Positions 43,198 to 52,319 of a stretch of DNA of 54,691 nt are shown here, piece by piece. The translations under genes and the position numbers were made by a program. Under the pieces are notes generated by a model. It was given only the letters and a program-made list of their open reading frames with translations, did no database searches and was not told where the DNA came from. Every line of letters starts with the position of its first letter. The first letter of the stretch is position 1. The DNA comes from JAGTVG01 sp964389805 (GTDB lineage: Bacteria; Bacteroidota; Bacteroidia; Cytophagales; Cyclobacteriaceae), in NCBI GenBank assembly GCA_964389805.1, contig CAYMFU010000181.1, positions 1 through 54,691 of the forward strand, written 5' to 3'.

Positions 43198-45119
43198 CCG
43201 AGTATAGCCTCTAGTTTTTCGATTTCACTGAACATCCTTTCCCAGGCCTTATGTTTCTTATTGATATTCAGTTCAATGCTTTCGAAATCAGTAGTCATCT
43301 CGGATAACTTTTCATAATCAGTATATACTTCAGGTTTTAGCATTTGTTCTTCCACATATTCCTTTTTAGATTCCAGTTTAGATATTTCCTCTTCTAGAGT
43401 CTGTAATTTATTATGCAATGAATTCAACTTGTTCTTTAACCTTTTCTGGTCTTCAAATGACCTGGATTTGGGGATTCTCTTAACAACCTTTTCTGGCTTT
43501 TGTTTTTGTGTTTTCCTCCTCTGAATTGAATTACCCACCCATAATTCATAGGCAGAGTAAGAGCCCGGATATTCTTTTAGCTTTTTGTTATCTATAAACC
43601 AGATCTTATTTGCAATTGCTTCTATAAACTGGCGATCATGTGAAACCATTATTAGAGATCCCTGATATTTTTGCAACGCTTCTGATAAGATATCCACTGA
43701 GGCAATATCCAGGTGGTTTGTAGGCTCATCCATTACCAGAAAATTTGCCTTTGATATCAGGGCTTTTGCAAGTGCAACCCTTGCCTTTTCCCCTCCTGAT
43801 ATATTATTGATTTTTTTGAATACGTCATCACCTGAAAATAAAAACGAACCCAGGATTGATCTTAATTCCAATTCTGTATAATCAGTATCTGTTTGTGCAA
43901 GTTCCTCAAGGATATTGTTTTTGTAATTCAGGGCGTCGATTTGATGTTGTGCATAATAAGATATGATTACATTATGTCCGGGTATGCAGGAGCCTTCAAA
44001 TGGAACTGTATGAGAAATGATTTTAAGAAGAGTACTCTTCCCCAATCCATTAGCACCAATCAAGGCAATCTTATCATTCCTCATGATGCTAGCTGAAGTG
44101 TGATCGAAAATATTTACTTTATCATAAGATTTAGAAACCTGTTTTATATCCAGTACATGTTTCCCGGAGGGTTGCCCATATCTGAATTCAAACCTGATAT
44201 CCTTCTGGACATCCCTGGATTTCTCAACCAGATCCATTTTATCCATTAGCTTGATCTTCGACTGTACTTGTCTGGCTTTTGTAGCTTTTGCCCTGAACCT
44301 GTTTATAAACCTTTCCGCTTCCTTAATTTTCTTCTGTTGGTTCATATGAGCATTATTCTGAACCTCCTGGCGCATTGTTTTCTCGTCAATATAGTTGGAA
44401 TAATTTCCAGTATACTGACTTAGTTTAAGGTCTTCTATTTCAATAATTTTATTGGCAGTATTGTCAAGAAACCTTTTGTCATGCGAAACAATGATCACAG
44501 ACCCCTCATATGATTTTACATAATTTTCAAACCACTTAATAGATGGTAGGTCCAGGTGATTCGTCGGTTCATCCAACATCAGGATAGATGGCTTTTCCAA
44601 CAAGAGTTTTGCCAGCATTACGCGCATTTTCCATCCACCTGAGAATTCGTTGATTGGCCTGGTTAAATCCACGGTTTTAAATCCTATTCCTTCCAGTATT
44701 TCTTCAGCTTTTGATTGAAGTGAATAACCTCCATTGATCTCAAATTCTTCTTGTAATCTGGCCAGCAGATCTATTTTTTTTTCATCGTGATCATTCTCAA
44801 TTTCAACGATCAAACCATCGATTTTCTTCTTTATTTTTAAAACTGAATCGAATGCCTGTAAAGCAATGGATAGGATAGGTAAGGATTCATTTATGATACT
44901 AATTTCTTGATTTAATATACCTATCGTGCAATCTTTCTGCTTTGATATGGAACCATTGTCTATTTGTAAGTCACCTAATATAATCCTTAACAAGGTGGTT
45001 TTTCCACTACCGTTAGGCCCGACCAATCCTACTTTATCTTTTTCATTGATATGCAGGGAGGCATTCTCATAAATTGGCCGGCCTCCTATGTAGTATGATA
45101 GATCGTTTATTGATAGCAT
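43194..45119 (-). CDS. ABC-F family ATPase
   Basis: 641-aa soluble protein with two ABC ATPase domains and no membrane part. Domain 1: GPNGSGKTT, FSGGWKMRVMLA, LMLDEPTNHLD. Domain 2: GANGLGKST, ISGGEKARVALA, LVMDEPTNHLD. An interdomain linker of basic residues lies at about 240-290, and the C-terminus is a coiled coil (about 560-641). This plan fits ribosome-acting ABC-F proteins (Uup/YheS-like). The exact subgroup, and whether it gives antibiotic protection, cannot be told. Confidence 0.93.
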   Translation of the reverse strand: MLSINDLSYYIGGRPIYENASLHINEKDKVGLVGPNGSGKTTLLRIILGDLQIDNGSISKQKDCTIGILNQEISIINESLPILSIALQAFDSVLKIKKKIDGLIVEIENDHDEKKIDLLARLQEEFEINGGYSLQSKAEEILEGIGFKTVDLTRPINEFSGGWKMRVMLAKLLLEKPSILMLDEPTNHLDLPSIKWFENYVKSYEGSVIIVSHDKRFLDNTANKIIEIEDLKLSQYTGNYSNYIDEKTMRQEVQNNAHMNQQKKIKEAERFINRFRAKATKARQVQSKIKLMDKMDLVEKSRDVQKDIRFEFRYGQPSGKHVLDIKQVSKSYDKVNIFDHTSASIMRNDKIALIGANGLGKSTLLKIISHTVPFEGSCIPGHNVIISYYAQHQIDALNYKNNILEELAQTDTDYTELELRSILGSFLFSGDDVFKKINNISGGEKARVALAKALISKANFLVMDEPTNHLDIASVDILSEALQKYQGSLIMVSHDRQFIEAIANKIWFIDNKKLKEYPGSYSAYELWVGNSIQRRKTQKQKPEKVVKRIPKSRSFEDQKRLKNKLNSLHNKLQTLEEEISKLESKKEYVEEQMLKPEVYTDYEKLSEMTTDFESIELNINKKHKAWERMFSEIEKLEAILG

Positions 45120-45190
45120 AACCTCCGATTAACAATTCTGCAAAAATAAGGATTTATGATTGATTATTTATCAAAATTGAGAATCAGGAT

Positions 45191-46207
45191 TTAAAAGATG
45201 TTCACCTCCGGTTGGAGTTCAATGCCAAATTTTTGAACCACATCCTTTCGGATTTTTTCTGATAAATTCAAAATATCTTTGCCCGTTGCCTTCCCCATAT
45301 TGACAAGTACAAGGGGTTGATTTGGATTTACGCCCGCATCTCCAATGTATTTTCCTTTCCAACCACAATCTTCAATCAGCCAGGCAGCTGGAATTTTAAA
45401 ACGAAATTTGTCTACTTGATAGGCAGGAAGTCCTGGGAATTCAGCTTTCAATCCTTCAAGATCTGTTTTGTCTATGATTGGATTCTTAAAGAAACTTCCT
45501 GCATTTCCAATCTTCTCCGGATCCGGAAGTTTACTTTTTCTGATATGTATTACAGCATCACTAATGTTTTTAGCATTTATTTCCCTAAGATTAAGAAAGT
45601 CCAGAGTTTCCTTGATCTTATCATATGATATATTGAATAATGGATTTTTATTTAGTCTAAGCGTAACCGATTTTATCAGGAACCTGTTTTTATATTGATT
45701 TTTAAAAATGCTTGATCGATATTCAAATTCACACTCCTTGGCATCGAGGTGAAAGACCTCTCCACCTATTAAATCGAGTGCTTCTACCTGATCAACAAAC
45801 TGATCTATTTCAGTTCCATACGCGCCAATGTTCTGGACGGGTGCTGCTCCGACGGTTCCTGGTATTAATGAAAGATTTTCAAGACCCTGTAATCCCATGT
45901 CAATTGTTTTAATTACCAGGTTATGCCAGTTCATACCCGCCTCAATACGAAGCCATATAAAATCTTTGCTTTCTTTTACCTTGTGAACACCAGATAAAAC
46001 AGTTTTAATGCAAGTGCCGTTAAAATCTTTGGTGAAAAGTATGTTAGATCCATCCCCGAGTACCAGATAAGGTTCTTTATCAAAGTTTGTTCTGTCAATC
46101 ATATCTGCATAATCTGCCTCCCTTTCAAGAAGAATGAGTTCTCGCGCCGTGGCATGAACTTTGAAGAAATTAAAATCGAATAGAGATTGATTACGCTGTA
46201 TTTTCAT
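45191..46207 (-). CDS. murB: UDP-N-acetylmuramate dehydrogenase MurB (type I)
   Basis: FAD enzyme that reduces UDP-GlcNAc-enolpyruvate to UDP-MurNAc. 338 aa, with LVLGDGSNILFTKDF, the FAD motif IPGTVGAAPVQNIGAYG, the catalytic serine region GNAGSFFKNP, and the C-terminal GDAGVNPNQPLVLVN. The tyrosine-bearing loop and length match the E. coli-like type I enzyme. It is followed after 71 bp by the ABC-F gene on the same strand. Confidence 0.95.
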   Translation of the reverse strand: MKIQRNQSLFDFNFFKVHATARELILLEREADYADMIDRTNFDKEPYLVLGDGSNILFTKDFNGTCIKTVLSGVHKVKESKDFIWLRIEAGMNWHNLVIKTIDMGLQGLENLSLIPGTVGAAPVQNIGAYGTEIDQFVDQVEALDLIGGEVFHLDAKECEFEYRSSIFKNQYKNRFLIKSVTLRLNKNPLFNISYDKIKETLDFLNLREINAKNISDAVIHIRKSKLPDPEKIGNAGSFFKNPIIDKTDLEGLKAEFPGLPAYQVDKFRFKIPAAWLIEDCGWKGKYIGDAGVNPNQPLVLVNMGKATGKDILNLSEKIRKDVVQKFGIELQPEVNIF

Positions 46208-46424
46208 TTAATCTGTTTCAGATTACCATCAAGATCAAGGTCTGAATATAAATTTATGAATAAATTATTGATACTATTTTTAAACTAATGTACGATCCTG
46301 ATTTTAAAGATAAAATTTATTATTTAACTGGATTAAAATTAATTTTTGAAGCAAATGTAATTAAGTGACATCCATTTTCAGCAAATTTGTAGACTAGTGT
46401 TTATAAAATTAAAGAGAAATTGAC

Positions 46425-47369
46425 GTGAAAACATTTTGTTTAGCCATTTTATTGCCCTTATCCTTCATTGTTCATCCTCTTCTGGCTCAGAAGATGTTTT
46501 GGAGTGATATGACATTAGAAGATAAGGAACAGGCCATAAAACTTGCGGATCAGTTCAGAGAACTCATACAATCTGTAAAGATGAATGATTTAAAAGAATT
46601 GATTGCTACGGATAATATCTATACAGGGAATGGACAGTGGATTGATTACGGAGAAGTCAAATTAAAATTGGAAAGTATAATTAATTCGGTTGATTTCTCC
46701 ATATCGGAATCATACGCATATACCTTTGATGAATTTCTGGATGACCACACTAATAATATAATGATCAGCAAGTGTTATGAAGTATTTGATAATCACTCAA
46801 TTCTGGTGGCATTTAATTTTAAAAAGGATGGGAATAATCAAGATTGCCTTCTGTCAATTAAAAAGAATAGGAATTCATCCTGGGAAATACAGGGAGTAAT
46901 TGGATTATTCTCTATTGGAAATTCCAATTTCATTGTAGATCAGGCTTTGTTCCATAAAGAAAAAATATCTGATGCTGGTATAATTATACCTGTTCCCAAA
47001 GAATTTAATAAATCAGATTATATAAATGGACAAACGATATTTTACTATGAGGGAAAATCTGGCCGTGATGCAGCATTCCAAATAATGGTGGATGAATTAA
47101 AGGCTAAAATTTATTATTATACTTTCAAATTTGTGGAGCATAATAATCAACAGTTCAAGATGTCCAATTTAGTTGTGAAATATATTCCTGCAGGGATCAA
47201 ATATGAATATGAGGTTATAGATCCAGGTAGCGGTATATCAAACAAAGGTATAACAGTAGGAATTGAAAGATCAGGTAAGGTTGTTTTGATTCAGTATTAT
47301 TCTTTCCTTAACGTATATAAGAAAATGAAATCCAAGATCGATTATACTTTAATGAATGTTAAATTATAA
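46425..47369 (+). CDS. secreted protein of unknown function
   Basis: 314-aa protein beginning with a GTG at 46425 and a signal peptide ending near LLAQ. No lipobox. The N-terminal half is helical (LEDKEQAIKLADQFRELIQSVK), followed by mixed alpha/beta segments. No domain is recognised. It is convergent with the 11-repeat protein, 36 bp apart, and divergent from murB across a 217-bp gap in which I see no gene. Confidence 0.7.
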   Translation: MKTFCLAILLPLSFIVHPLLAQKMFWSDMTLEDKEQAIKLADQFRELIQSVKMNDLKELIATDNIYTGNGQWIDYGEVKLKLESIINSVDFSISESYAYTFDEFLDDHTNNIMISKCYEVFDNHSILVAFNFKKDGNNQDCLLSIKKNRNSSWEIQGVIGLFSIGNSNFIVDQALFHKEKISDAGIIIPVPKEFNKSDYINGQTIFYYEGKSGRDAAFQIMVDELKAKIYYYTFKFVEHNNQQFKMSNLVVKYIPAGIKYEYEVIDPGSGISNKGITVGIERSGKVVLIQYYSFLNVYKKMKSKIDYTLMNVKL

Positions 47370-47384
47370 GATCATTGATTAAGA

Positions 47385-47399
47385 AATACGAATCGTATT
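47385..47399. other. 15-bp palindrome between convergent genes
   Basis: AATACGA-A-TCGTATT. It could form a short stem (AATAC/GTATT) with a GAATC loop, and sits between two converging genes. No T-run follows on either side, so a terminator role is doubtful. Confidence 0.3.
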
Positions 47400-47405
47400 G
47401 AGATA

Positions 47406-50400
47406 TTAAAATGATCTTTTAAGATTGACTTTGGAAGAAATTACTGCAGATTCATTGCCAGCTTCGTCTCTAAATCGAATAAATATTATTTTCTCACCAT
47501 CCTCCCCCAGCAATTCGTAATTACGGATCTCGGATTTATATGGTTCCCATGAAGCAGTTTTTAAAGTAGGATCGGTCCCAATGGCCATTTCATAGGCACC
47601 TTCAGCCTTTATCTGAAGGTTAACTTTCTTGTCAGGATCATTGGTCCAACCTTGCCCATTCCCAATAACAAAGGATTCTGGCTTGGGTGGAGTTCTGTCA
47701 ATTATAATAATTGAATTAAGAGGTTTTGTTACATTTCCTGCTTCGTCTCTGAAAGCAATCCCGATCTGTTTTTCACCATCATCTCCCAAAAGGGTATATT
47801 CCTTTTCGAAAGAATAAGGTTCCCAATTTCCTGGGGCCTGGCCTTTCTGGACTATTTTCATTTCCGACGCTTCCGAAGCCTCGATCTTCAATGTAATTTT
47901 TTTGTCCTTACTTCTGGTGAATTTTTCACCTTCATTTATAGTGAATTTGAGAGCTTCAGGAGGTTTGGTATCCAGAGTAACCGATCCTGCAATAACATCT
48001 GTTTCATTCAGGGCTTTATCCCTGAATTTAACATATATATTTTTAATACCGTCACCATCTGATACTTCGAAAACTTTCTTAGGAACGTATAATTCCCACC
48101 TGCCATTTTCGAATTTGTTGTCTTCTGTAATAAATACCTTGTCAGCACCCTCAGCAGAAAGTTCAAGAGGGACCTTCCTGGCGCCAGGCGGAACAAATCT
48201 CAGGTTCGCATTAAAGACGACCGTCGGATTTGTGGGACCTACCCTGTCTAATATTATACGATCATTATATCTCCCGGAGTAATTCCCGGCTTCATCCTGA
48301 AGGACAAGGTATATGGTTTTTAATCCATCTTCCCCTTCCAGGGTCCATTCTTTTTCTTCTGTATAATCTTCCCAAACAATTGATGGATTAGTGGGATCTG
48401 AGATGGGTGTATTCGAAATGGCCATTTTAATGGCATCCGGGGCTTTTATCTTTAAAAGCACCTTTTTCTGAGGATTATTACAGAAATCCGATCCATCTTC
48501 AATTCTAAACTCTTCACATATTGGGGGAGAGTAATCCAATTTAATCTTATCTGTGATCAATTCTGAAATATTTCCTGCAGGGTCTTTAAATTTCGCAAAA
48601 AGTTCTTTTTCCTCTTCTTCCTCAGAAAACACCCAGGTAGTTACATTTTTGAACGTCTCCCACTCTAAGCCATTAAATTCAGGATCCTCACTGATCATAA
48701 AGTGAGATGCTCCTCTGGCGGTAAGCTGAACACCTGCCTTGCGAGCTGTGTTTGTCAGCCATTCATTTCCTTCATTAATTACCATGTTCAGTTCAGTAGG
48801 TGGTTGCCGATCAAGGATAATTGATGCAGTAATAACATTCGAAAAATTACCTGCCTCATCCCTTAGTCGAAGGAATACTGTTTTTACCCCATCTTCACCA
48901 TCTAGCACCCAATTATTGATTAGGGGAAGGAAAGGCTCAAGTTTAATATCAGTAAAATCTGGTTTATTCGTGAGTTGAATTCCTTTGCCATCTTCTGATA
49001 TAATTTTTATACTTACAACCTTATCGCTGCTATTGACAAATTTAGCACCTTCATTTAATGTTATTTCTCCGGTTGGTGGCTTAGTGTCGAGGGTGATAAC
49101 CGTACTAACTACATCTGAAATATTATTGGATTCATCTTTAAATCTCATATAAACGGTTTTAGGGCCATCCCCTGGGATTAGGGTCCAATCAACCTTCGTA
49201 GGTTCAAACCTCTCCCAAATCTCCATATTTGATATGGCATTGGTATTATTGAACTGCATATGAGACACATCTTCTACATCCATATTAATGTTTACATTTA
49301 CTGAGGTTGTCCATGTGCTTCCATCGTTAATATTAATTTCAATCATCTTGGGAGGAATTCTGTCAAGAATAACTTTAGCTTGGGCTATTTCGGAGGAATT
49401 ACCGGCTTCATCAATAAGTTTTGCGTATACCGTTTTCATGCCATCTTCCTCAGCTGGTAATTGCCAGTTATTTATTAAATCTCTGAAGTTTTGTGGGCTT
49501 GTGTCTTCAAAATTCATGTGGTTACTGATCATAAGCTTTACAGTCTGGGGATTAACCCTGGTAGATAACCGGATATTTACTTTCCCCTCTTTATGCTTTG
49601 TGAACCTGTTATCCCCATTTATAGATATATGAGGTGGGGCAGGACCTGACTTGTCGAACATAATTTCATCTTGAATTACCGTTGTAGTCCTGTTTTTTGC
49701 TTCATCCATAAAATATACCCTTACTACCTTTGTCCCTTCAGCGGAGTCCAGGGACCATTCAATTTCCATATGTTCCTGACCTTCTTCAACTTCGTAAGGA
49801 AACGTTTCTGATTTTCCTGGACTGACAATCCGGACCATTGCAGCATCTTTCGCACGAATCTTTAAGATTATTTGATTGTCTTTGGTGTATTTTGAATCAC
49901 TATTTATCACAACGGATCCTTGTTCAGGTGGTTGTGTGTCAAGTATGATATCGTCACTATATACTTGACTAATATTGCCAGCTCGATCTTTAAATTTCGC
50001 ATAAACCGTTTTGATACCATCCCCACCCGTACCATCCAGCATCCATTTCTTTGTTCCGGCCATCTTTTCCCATTTTGAATCACTGAAATCACTTTTATTA
50101 CTAAAAATCATATCCTCAAGATCATCCTCGGTTGACCGGATATAAATCAATACTCTTCGCTTTTCATCACCTGAGTATTTCTCATCATTATTTATTGATA
50201 TTTCTATATCCTGAGGGGGCGTCGTGTCAAGGAATATTTTGGATGACTCAACAGAAGAAATGTTTCCTGCAATATCCCTAAGTTGTGCATATACTATCTT
50301 TTCTCCATCGCCTTCTGAAAGGATTAAATTGATTTTATCAGTTGAGTATTTTACCCAGGGAGCATCACTTAAAGACGATTCTAAGCCTATTTTCATTTCG

Positions 50401-50606
50401 GCAATCAAACTATCACCTAGTTTTAATGATTTAACCTCAAGTGATATTTCGGTCTGATTGGTATATCGATTGCCGTCGTTTATTCTGAAAGCAATAAAAG
50501 GTGGTAAGTTACTTGATAAAAGTGGGATAGATACCGTTATCTGAAAAAGTATACTTACGATTAAACTATATAAAATCTGGACTTTGAATAACTTCTTTTC
50601 CTGCAT
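47406..50606 (-). CDS. secreted protein of eleven Ig-like repeats
   Basis: 1066 aa from an ATG at 50606 that opens a signal peptide (MQEKKLFKVQILYSLIVSIL). An in-frame TTG at 50633 is rejected because it lies within a promoter-like TAATTTTG. The mature protein is eleven units of about 91-97 residues. Each begins around a PP pair, has an N-x-G turn and a W/E strand, then DGxKTVYxxFRDEAGN and closes with LDxxPP. Repeats 5-11 are the most regular. There is no T9SS C-terminal domain, lipobox or membrane anchor, so the protein must be periplasmic or attached by other means. Likely structural or adhesive; no enzyme domain is present. Confidence 0.85.
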   Translation of the reverse strand: MQEKKLFKVQILYSLIVSILFQITVSIPLLSSNLPPFIAFRINDGNRYTNQTEISLEVKSLKLGDSLIAEMKIGLESSLSDAPWVKYSTDKINLILSEGDGEKIVYAQLRDIAGNISSVESSKIFLDTTPPQDIEISINNDEKYSGDEKRRVLIYIRSTEDDLEDMIFSNKSDFSDSKWEKMAGTKKWMLDGTGGDGIKTVYAKFKDRAGNISQVYSDDIILDTQPPEQGSVVINSDSKYTKDNQIILKIRAKDAAMVRIVSPGKSETFPYEVEEGQEHMEIEWSLDSAEGTKVVRVYFMDEAKNRTTTVIQDEIMFDKSGPAPPHISINGDNRFTKHKEGKVNIRLSTRVNPQTVKLMISNHMNFEDTSPQNFRDLINNWQLPAEEDGMKTVYAKLIDEAGNSSEIAQAKVILDRIPPKMIEININDGSTWTTSVNVNINMDVEDVSHMQFNNTNAISNMEIWERFEPTKVDWTLIPGDGPKTVYMRFKDESNNISDVVSTVITLDTKPPTGEITLNEGAKFVNSSDKVVSIKIISEDGKGIQLTNKPDFTDIKLEPFLPLINNWVLDGEDGVKTVFLRLRDEAGNFSNVITASIILDRQPPTELNMVINEGNEWLTNTARKAGVQLTARGASHFMISEDPEFNGLEWETFKNVTTWVFSEEEEEKELFAKFKDPAGNISELITDKIKLDYSPPICEEFRIEDGSDFCNNPQKKVLLKIKAPDAIKMAISNTPISDPTNPSIVWEDYTEEKEWTLEGEDGLKTIYLVLQDEAGNYSGRYNDRIILDRVGPTNPTVVFNANLRFVPPGARKVPLELSAEGADKVFITEDNKFENGRWELYVPKKVFEVSDGDGIKNIYVKFRDKALNETDVIAGSVTLDTKPPEALKFTINEGEKFTRSKDKKITLKIEASEASEMKIVQKGQAPGNWEPYSFEKEYTLLGDDGEKQIGIAFRDEAGNVTKPLNSIIIIDRTPPKPESFVIGNGQGWTNDPDKKVNLQIKAEGAYEMAIGTDPTLKTASWEPYKSEIRNYELLGEDGEKIIFIRFRDEAGNESAVISSKVNLKRSF

Positions 50607-50630
50607 TTTATCAAAAAACCTGCTCTGAAA

Positions 50631-50638
50631 CAAAATTA
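50631..50638 (-). promoter_or_regulatory. candidate -7 element TAATTTTG for the Ig-repeat gene
   Basis: On the minus strand TAATTTTG lies 24 bp before the ATG at 50606, with TTTA about 18 bp further upstream. This helps choose the start codon. Confidence 0.45.
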
Positions 50639-50850
50639 TTGTATGTTTAATGAACGTAAAATAGCATTATATAATATATTAAAAAAGCATAATTTATAGA
50701 AAAAGTATAATTTATATCACTTTTTTAAGAAAAGGATATTTATGATATTATAAAATATCAAATAATAAATACCTGAATTGGTCTTAAGATAAAGACAAGG
50801 ATTGACAATGAAAAATTCAGAACTAAAACTTACTTAAATAAAAGATCAAC

Positions 50851-51966
50851 TTAGTTCAGGAAATCATTCAAATTAGTATAGTCCAGATTAAAGGCGTCTG
50901 CTACTGCTTTATAAACAACTTTTTCATTAATTATATTTAATCCCAGCGCCAATTCAGGATTTGAGCTGCATGCTGACTCCCATCCTTTGTTAGCAAGCTG
51001 AATAGCATATGGCAGGGTCGCATTTGTCAAGGCTAGCGTAGATGTATAAGGAACAGCGCCCGGCATATTCGCAACACAATAGTGAATTACATCATCGATG
51101 ATATAGGTTGGATTTTTATGCGTTGTAGGTTTACATGTTTCAATACATCCACCCTGGTCAACAGCTACATCTACTAATACTGAACCATGTCTCATGTCTT
51201 TTAGCATATCCCGGGTAATCAGGTGAGGAGCTTTTGCGCCGTGAATAAGTACTGCTCCAACTATTAAATCAGCCGTAGGAATAAGTTCCCGAATATTGTA
51301 TTCATTAGATACCAGGGTGCTTACATTTGCAGGCATGATATCGGCCAGGTGTCGGAGTCTCGGAAGACTAATGTCTAATATGGTAACGTCTGCTCCTAAT
51401 CCTGCTGCCATTTTAGCGGATTGAGTACCTACGATCCCTCCACCTAGTATCAGCACCTTGGCAGGATTTACACCAGGTACGCCTCCAAGCAATACCCCCC
51501 GTCCTTTGAGCGGTTTTTCCAGATATTTTGCTCCCTGTTGAACGGCCATCCTTCCGGCTACTTCAGACATAGGGACCAGGAGAGGTAGGGTTCCATCGCT
51601 GGATTCAACAGTTTCATATGCCAGACATATTGACTTGCTTTCGATCATAACACGGGTAAGTGTTTCACTTGAGGCAAAATGAAAATATGTGAATACCAGC
51701 TGGTTTTCCTTGATCAACCGATATTCAGGTTCGATCGGTTCTTTTACCTTCATGATCATCTCTGCAGAATGGTATACTTCCTCTATGGTTTTCAATATAT
51801 CAGCTCCAGCATCCTTGTATATCTGGTCACTGAAACCGCTGCCATCACCAGCTGTTGATTGGATAAAAACCTGGTGACCTCTCTTCTTTAATTCCTTTGC
51901 ACCTGCAGGAGTCAGGGCGACACGGTTTTCATTGTCTTTTATCTCTTTTGGTACGCCGATTATCAT
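50851..51966 (-). CDS. ald: alanine dehydrogenase
   Basis: 371-aa NAD-dependent alanine dehydrogenase, interconverting alanine and pyruvate plus ammonia. N-terminal MIIGVPKEIKDNENRVALTPAGAKEL is the family signature, with the substrate-binding Arg in NRVALTP. The Rossmann segment LGGGIVGTQSAKMAAGLGADVTILD binds NAD. SVLVDVAVDQGGCIET and the THKNPTY segment are also typical. Standard length. Divergent from the E1 dehydrogenase gene across a 353-bp gap. Confidence 0.95.
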   Translation of the reverse strand: MIIGVPKEIKDNENRVALTPAGAKELKKRGHQVFIQSTAGDGSGFSDQIYKDAGADILKTIEEVYHSAEMIMKVKEPIEPEYRLIKENQLVFTYFHFASSETLTRVMIESKSICLAYETVESSDGTLPLLVPMSEVAGRMAVQQGAKYLEKPLKGRGVLLGGVPGVNPAKVLILGGGIVGTQSAKMAAGLGADVTILDISLPRLRHLADIMPANVSTLVSNEYNIRELIPTADLIVGAVLIHGAKAPHLITRDMLKDMRHGSVLVDVAVDQGGCIETCKPTTHKNPTYIIDDVIHYCVANMPGAVPYTSTLALTNATLPYAIQLANKGWESACSSNPELALGLNIINEKVVYKAVADAFNLDYTNLNDFLN

Positions 51967-52144
51967 TTCCTTATATTATTTGTTTATAAAACACCTCGAA
52001 ATCGAATAAAAATTTAATTTGAATAAAAACCATTTCAAGGCGATAAAAAATACATGTAAATGTAATGAAATTTAGAAATAATTAAGAATAGAATTAAATT
52101 TTATAAAAATGTTTATATCAAAATATTATTCTGTTTTATAACAT

Positions 52145-52193
52145 AATTTTAATCAATTTGTTGAATTGTTATTGCAATAAATTGATTAAAATT
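52145..52193. repeat. 15-bp perfect inverted repeat with 19-bp spacer
   Basis: AATTTTAATCAATTT (52145-52159) and its exact reverse complement AAATTGATTAAAATT (52179-52193). The spacer contains ATTGCAAT, itself palindromic. It sits about 35 bp upstream of the E1 gene promoter, where a dimeric regulator could bind. AT-rich sequence raises the chance background, but a perfect 15-bp match is notable. Confidence 0.55.
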
Positions 52194-52226
52194 CGTTAAA
52201 ATATTGATTTATTCAATCGGACAATC

Positions 52227-52257
52227 TTTGAGAGAAATTTTTTTTTCTTTAAGTTTG
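52227..52257 (+). promoter_or_regulatory. consensus promoter for E1 dehydrogenase gene
   Basis: TTTG at 52227-52230 and TAAGTTTG at 52250-52257, 19 bp apart, fit TTTG-N19-21-TAnnTTTG. Predicted transcript start near 52264, giving a leader of about 55 nt. Confidence 0.68.
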
Positions 52258-52319
52258 TTTAGCTTGCTAATTAGAAAAAGCACTATTTTGATTCAATCTG
52301 AACCTTAAAAGAACTCGAT

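Larger units (their letters stand above)
51967..52319. other. divergent intergenic region, 353 bp
   Basis: Lies between ald and the E1 dehydrogenase gene. No coding sequence is seen. It holds a long inverted repeat (52145-52193) and a consensus promoter for the E1 gene (52227-52257), listed separately. No clear TAnnTTTG element for ald was found. Confidence 0.6.

Noticed and set aside
49288..49632. 114-codon plus-strand frame within the Ig-repeat gene
   Set aside because: The minus strand encodes conserved Ig-like repeats here; similar antisense frames recur at the same phase in other repeats.
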